Shown here: positions 59,339 to 64,000 of the stretch, in pieces | Position numbering within the stretch: the first letter of the stretch is position 1 | How the letters are laid out: every line of letters starts with the position of its first letter | Assembly: GCF_041146795.1 (NCBI RefSeq) | Contig: NC_135170.1 | Location: 21,818,033-21,882,032 of the forward strand | Reading direction: 5' to 3' | DNA: 64,000 nt | From: Maylandia zebra | Lineage: Eukaryota > Chordata > Actinopteri > Cichliformes > Cichlidae | Made by a program: the position numbers and the translations under genes | The notes under the pieces: generated by a model | The model's database searches: none | The model's input: only the letters and a program-made list of their open reading frames with translations | What the model was told of the DNA's origin: nothing

Positions 59339-61170
59339 CTGACAACTGCTCCGTTCCGTAGTCGGTATCCGCAGCCAATCTTGTTAATGATCTCACTGAG
59401 GGGGTTCAGGCCTATGCAGAACAGCAGTGGGGACAGAGCATCTCCTTGGTAGATCCCGCACTTGATGGTGACTTGTGCTATGGGCTTGGAGTTGGCCTCT
59501 AGTGTTGTACGCCACATCCCCATTGAGTTCCTGATGAAGGCTCTTAGGGTCCTGTTGATCTTGTACAATTCTAAGCATTCCAGTATCCAGCTGTGGGGCA
59601 TTGAGTCATAGGCCTTCTTGTAATCAATCCAGGCAGTGCACAGTCTTGCAGTCTCGGCTGACTGTTCTGTCTACCAGTGTTTTGCGCCTCTGGTATTCTT
59701 GCCAATCCCTTTTCTGTGCCCCATTCATGTATTGACCCATGTGCCTGTTCATCTTAGCCGATATGATGCCTGACAGGAGCTTCCATGTAGTACTGAGGCA
59801 GGTTATTGGTCGGTAGTTGGATGGGACCGGTCCCTTCTTGGGGTCCTTGGGGATCAGGACCGTTTGACCTTCGGTTAGCCATTCTGGGTGTTTCTCGTTA
59901 ACTAGCAGCTGGTTCATTTGTGCTGCCAGAAGCTCGTGGAGTGCAGTCAGCTTCTTCAGCCAGTAGGCGTGAACCATGTCGGGCCCTGGTGCTGTCCAAC
60001 TCTTCATACTGGAGACCCTTTCTTGGATATCTGCCACTGTGATGGTTACTGGACCCTGTTCAGGGAGGTCGCTATGGTCTGCCCTCAGATCCACTAGCCA
60101 TTGAGCATTGCCGTTATGGGTTGCGTCCTTCTCCCATATGCTCTTCCAGTATTGCTCCGTCTCCGTCTGGTGCTGTTCTCTTATTGTTCCCTTGCCACTG
60201 AGAGTACACCTTTGCTGGTTCTGTGGAGAACAGCTGGTTTATTCTCCCTTCTATCTCTCTGGTGTACCTCCTCAAGCGGCTGGCCAAGGCTGTGTCTTTG
60301 CTTGGCAGTTTCCAAGGTCTCAGGTATGGACAGTTTGCTGTATTTCTTATGCACCTTCTTTGCCGCACCTTTCTGCAACTCCGTTAGTTGGCTAACCTCC
60401 CTCCGTGCTACTTTGATCTTGCCCTCTAGCCTCCTTCTCCATGGAGGGTACTGCCCCTTGTGGCTGTTCAACTTGTAGCCAAGCATCTCATCTGATCACT
60501 GCTGCCGTATTGTAGATCAGCTTGTTAGTGTCGGTAATCGTGGTTGTAGGTATCGTCCATAGTGCTGCATTAACATCATCTAGCAGACCTTCTGAGGGTA
60601 CTTCACGTAATCTTGGTAACCGGCTACAGGGGATCCAGGTTTCAAGCTTGGCCATGATCCTATTTTTCAGGTCAATTCCTCTCGCACTCAACGATTCTTC
60701 TCCTATCGCACTTGGGGCTATGTACCCAATCTCAGGTAGGGGTGATGATATCTCCCCCCTGACCTGGCGTCCTGACTCCTCCTTGCCGTAGCATTTATGT
60801 TGTACCTCGTCAATCTCTAGCTGTCCCTTCTTTCGAATGTTGGAACACTGAGCTACTAGTTGTTTCGCCGTCATTGTGGATGTTGGGTATCAAAGAATCC
60901 ATAGGTCCCTCATCCTATTCGTGTAGCCCCTTCCGCTAGGGTTACTTGCGTAGTAGCATTTCAACAACGCCCTGTTTTCGTCTCTTGCCCACCGATGCCT
61001 CCTTGTTCCAGTAGCCCACTTGTCATCAGGGTGCCCTGGTTCCTCAACACCTTGTTGGTCCGGGCGACGTCCGAGCTGGCATGCCTTCATATTTATCTGT
61101 CTCGCTCATGTCTGCGGTAGGCTCGCTTAGCATAGGGGGTCTAGCCTTAGGACCCTTACTGGATACAGAC

Positions 61171-61244
61171 GCCCCAGGCAGGAATCGAACTTGCGATCCT
61201 CTGCTCCAAAGGCGTGTAGTGTAACCACTACGCTATCCAGCTGC
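61171..61244 (-). promoter_or_regulatory. tRNA-like sequence at the LINE 5' end
   Basis: On the minus strand TAGCGTAGTGGTT fits a Pol III A box and AAGTTCGATTCC a B box, about 30 bp apart, in a 74-nt stretch of tRNA length. The acceptor-stem ends pair poorly, so it is not a working tRNA. It sits exactly at the LINE start. Confidence 0.6.
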
Positions 61245-61261
61245 TATTTATAGATTCATAG

Positions 61262-61770
61262 ATTACATTAGCTTAGATGAAACTTTATTTATCCCTCGGG
61301 TGGGTTCCTCCGGGAAATTCAGTTTCCAGTTGCACAGCACCGACAGAATGTGAGCAGAAATATACCATATATACACATATATAAATACAGAAAATACAAA
61401 AGGGATAAATAGAATAAACAGGAATAAGAATATACAAGGGAACGGCACATTTCAAGTATCGTGAGTCTATTACACCGTTGGTTATTAACAAAAACTATTG
61501 CACAGTGAAAAGGCACTACAGCTTACTTGTTCCCCCCTCCGTTGTCCCCGTTTCCCCTCCCTCTCCCCTCCAGCGAGGAGTTTAACAGTTTGATGGCGTG
61601 TGGGACAAAGGACTTTTTAAGTCTGTTGGTTCTTGTCTTTGGGAGAAGCAACCTGTCACTGAACAGACTCCTCTGGTTGTTTATGGCCATGTGCAGAGGA
61701 TGTCCAGCATGGTCCATAATGTCCATATTGCACCTTAATTTGTTTTTATATAAGTGCGTGAAATGAGTCT
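61262..61770 (-). mobile_element. Rex1-like LINE, C-terminal end and 3' UTR
   Basis: The minus strand encodes INNQRSLFSDRLLLPKTRTN and RLKKSFVPHAIKLLN, the usual last residues of a fish CR1/Rex1-type ORF, then an AT-rich UTR ending GGGATAAATAAAGTTTCATC. It is strongly 5'-truncated. Confidence 0.65.
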
Positions 61771-61923
61771 TCAGTTGAATGTTTTTTAATAGGCAAAAAA
61801 TACTTAAATAAGTAAATGGCGAGTCGAAGTTTTGTCTTTTTTTTCTATTTTTGCTGATCCAATCCGTGACTTAAAACCGTGATCCGATCCGAACCATGAG
61901 ATTTTTGATCCGTTGCACCACTA
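61771..61923 (-). mobile_element. hAT-like element end
   Basis: In reverse the text starts TAGTGGTGCAACGGATCAAA and continues with ATCTCATGGTTCGGATCGGA, a common fish hAT-type end. The rest of the element is not visible to the left, where LINEs lie. Confidence 0.5.
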
Positions 61924-62689
61924 CTCGACACCACCGAACAGAGGCAGCAATATAACATAGCTAACATTAACAGTGCAGTGAATCCTGCTTGTGCCGTGAT
62001 ATTCAGGACTGCAAACCGAGCAGCATCACTGACTTTCAGCTTGTTGTGTTTGTGGATATATGACTGACTTTAATTATCCACAAAATCATCACATTCTCTG
62101 TAGGATTAAGGTCAACTAATGGACGGTGTATATTTTAAAGCAATTATTTTTGTTGCTGAGAATTTTAATTGTAATTTTTGTATTATTGTTTCTCAACAGT
62201 ACTTGTTTTAATTTGTTTACTGGTTTGCATGCACTTTTTATTTAAGATTTGTCACCGCTACTGCACATCACTACCCCTCAGTCTGTGAGTGAGACGATAG
62301 ATAGCCGTGAGGAGGAGAGTGTGAGTGCATTGCAAAAACATATGTTACCCGTACACGAAGCAGCGTCTGGCTGCAGTTTTAAAAAAAGAAGCAGATACTA
62401 GCTAAGAGGAAAAAACGGATAAGCCCATCCAAGCTGAGGCATTTGATTTTTCTGAATATCAACCTGCACTGAGGACGTGCTGTTTGGCTAATGAGCTTGA
62501 TTCTGTTTCAGTTCTCTGAATTTGTTTGCAGTGTTTTGTTTTTGTGTTAAATTAAAATGAAAAGTTTGATTAAAATATTAAACAAAAGTAAGAATGCCTG
62601 CTTTTGTAACAAAACAAATACACAAAATTAGGCAATAATAAGGCTTCTCATAAAAACACTAAATGTAAAACACAAAGCTTTCACATTTG

Positions 62690-62825
62690 CCAAGTAAAGC
62701 TAAAATATGAGGCTGTGGATGATAATAAATTAGGAGCCATTTGGGAGCCAAAAGAGCCAGCTCTTTTTTGGGAGCCGTGACAAAAGAGCCAGCTCTCTGA
62801 AAAGAGCTGAACTTCCCACTAAGTG
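62690..62825. mobile_element. hAT-like element end with GAGCCAGCTCTTTT repeats
   Basis: AAAGAGCCAGCTCTTTTTTGG and AAAAGAGCCAGCTCTCTG are repeated next to an end reading (reverse) AGTGGGAAGTTCAGCTCTTT. This pattern is common at one end of fish hAT elements. The other end was not found. Confidence 0.5.
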
Positions 62826-62829
62826 GCTC

Positions 62830-64000
62830 TACTATAGCCCCTCCCTGATGGCTGAATTCCTCATCCTATCTCTAAGCTTTTTCATTTAAAATAAATATGA
62901 ATAAGGTTATCACAAATCAATAGGGAATATTTCACAGTACAAACACACAATCTCTCATATTAAACTGTTAAGGTGAGAAAATATCTCTGGGATGTTTAAA
63001 AGTTTAGGCTTTCTTTAGCTTGTTCCTAAAGCTCAGCCTTTCTCCGAATTATAATGAGTTAGCTAGCTTTAGTCTGATAAGTCAGCATCAAGACAGGTTC
63101 ATCTGTGCTCTTGAATTAAACAAATAAGATTAAGTTGTATGCTTCAGTGGCACAATAAAAACCAATAGGATCTCCTTAGGTTAAGAAGGTGATCAGGTTA
63201 AGGTTTGGCTTATCCTTTCCTTTATCAAGGAGAATCCCAAAGATGTTTCCATGGAATCTCAAACCCCAGCTACTGATAAGTGACCAACAAGAAGGCCCCA
63301 GGACAAGAAATGAATAAGTTCCAGCATACCCTTCAGTTTGTAATCCAGTCTTTTATCAAAACAAATCCATATAAATCCTAATTAAAACAAATTGTCCTTG
63401 TGGTATTATCTGATTATTTTAAATGTAAAACCAGTCCAGGACATTTTAAAGGCCATTTTCTCGAATTTTAACCGGCTTCAACCTACTGCAACTGTGTCCC
63501 GCATCCTCCTTTCTTCCCATTTTCTCTCTCTTGAATCTTCTTTTCTCTCCCCTTTAAATAGAAGAGCTGAAATCATCACCAATCAACTACTCCCTGTATT
63601 CATCTTCAAATAGCTGGCAGCTAGACTAGAGTGAAATGTCCACTCCCACATGGGTGTAGCCTATATCTCACACAAAAAACAAAAGCTTGCAATAATTAAA
63701 ATAGAAAATAATGCATCCAATGTTTGTTGGGAGATTCTCTCTATTATTCCACCATGCCACTTTCCACTACATTACAACAAGGATGTTTTTGCATGAATAT
63801 AAAACATGCCTTTTTCATGTTCATGGGATTAGAAAAAACGGTTCTTGTGACTACACATGCTTTTAAACTCAAGTTATATTTTATTATAACAGCAATACAA
63901 AAACGAAGCACATGCATACATTTAGAATTAGTATAGATTAGTAACAACAAAATTCAAAATGATATTGTAGCTTAAGTAAAAGTTGATAGTAGTTATTTGC
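62830..64000. other. AT-rich DNA, nothing identified
   Basis: The reading frames are short and have no domains or joined splice sites. Confidence 0.45.

Larger units (their letters stand above)
57635..61244 (-). mobile_element. Near-full-length R4-type LINE with restriction-like endonuclease
   Basis: On the minus strand, from 5' to 3', it has a tRNA-like head (61244-61171) and an N-terminal region with ARDENRALLKCYYASNPSGR (near 60990) and TAKQLVAQCSNIRKKGQLE (near 60870). RT blocks are WTAPGPDMVHAYWLKKL, LIPKDPKKGPVPSNYRPITC, IDYKKAYDSMPHSWI, GIYQGDALSPLLFCI and DDIKLYAKS. Then come a CRLCKDAPETIQHITAGC finger (CCHC) and PDIVVVDKQKKTAVVIDVAV (PD...D endonuclease). One central RT-endonuclease order like this is typical of R2/R4 (Dong, Rex6-like) LINEs. 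Frameshifts near 60880, 60480, 59630 and 59340 kill it. The 3' UTR contains (TA)n at 57823-57861. Confidence 0.85.

Noticed and set aside
61171-61244. Functional tRNA gene
   Set aside because: The A and B boxes are good but the acceptor-stem arms do not pair, and it lies exactly at a LINE start.

Overview
The window is eukaryotic nuclear DNA from a ray-finned fish, most likely a percomorph teleost and possibly a cichlid. The reasons are short GT-AG exons in long AT-rich introns, dense (CA)n, (TA)n and (GATA)-type microsatellites, and a typical fish repeat load (Rex3/RTE, L2, R4-type and Penelope-like retroelements, tRNA-derived SINE, hAT, Harbinger and Tc1-like DNA elements, solo LTRs). Nothing looks bacterial. 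Species assignment is inference.

Layout. 1-8.9 kb holds no firm gene: a GC-richer stretch near 3.6-4.1 kb may be a promoter, a two-exon small ORF (6418-8961) is possible, and a Harbinger-type MITE with a TTA target duplication lies at 7103-7835. At 9064-9989 a compact four-exon gene encodes a 115-residue secreted or ER-lumen protein that I do not recognise. At 12.2-22.9 kb on the + strand lies a complete ccp110 (centriolar coiled-coil protein 110) gene with 13 coding exons and a non-coding first exon; one intron carries an L2-like LINE nested in a TIR element. From 24.1 to 28.3 kb a minus-strand Rex3-like LINE is split by a stack of insertions, including a solo LTR that itself received a 1.7-kb DNA element with an 8-bp duplication. 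That inner element carries a THAP-domain exon and a piece of a second gene on the opposite strand.

From 40.7 down to 31.4 kb the minus strand carries a 17-exon reading of a nuclear GTPase SLIP-GC-like gene (nuggc family) with G1, G3 and G4 motifs; its 5' end was not found and one exon junction is out of frame by one base. Its introns hold several elements dated by intact target duplications. The 41.6-51 kb stretch is repeat-dominated: Penelope-like fragment, hAT element, SCAN-like gag of a Gypsy element with LTR, two related solo LTRs, a 370-bp direct repeat, a 5'-truncated R4-type LINE with a perfect 23-bp hairpin at its end, and a second copy of the THAP/YqaJ-associated module.

At 51.5-57.2 kb (+) an exon chain, split by an ERV-type solo LTR, a hAT element and a GC-rich repeat, encodes a protein with a ubiquitin-interacting motif; it is probably a truncated or unusual member of a teleost family. 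From 61.2 to 57.6 kb (-) lies a near-full-length R4-type LINE (RT, CCHC finger, restriction-like endonuclease) with frameshifts and a tRNA-like sequence at its 5' end, followed by a Rex1-like 3' end and hAT ends. 62.8-64 kb shows nothing firm.

There is no operon-like cooperation here. The three best genes (secreted protein, ccp110, SLIP-GC-like) are independent neighbours; most of the remaining structure is layered transposition. All family names come from recognising motifs by eye, without database searches.
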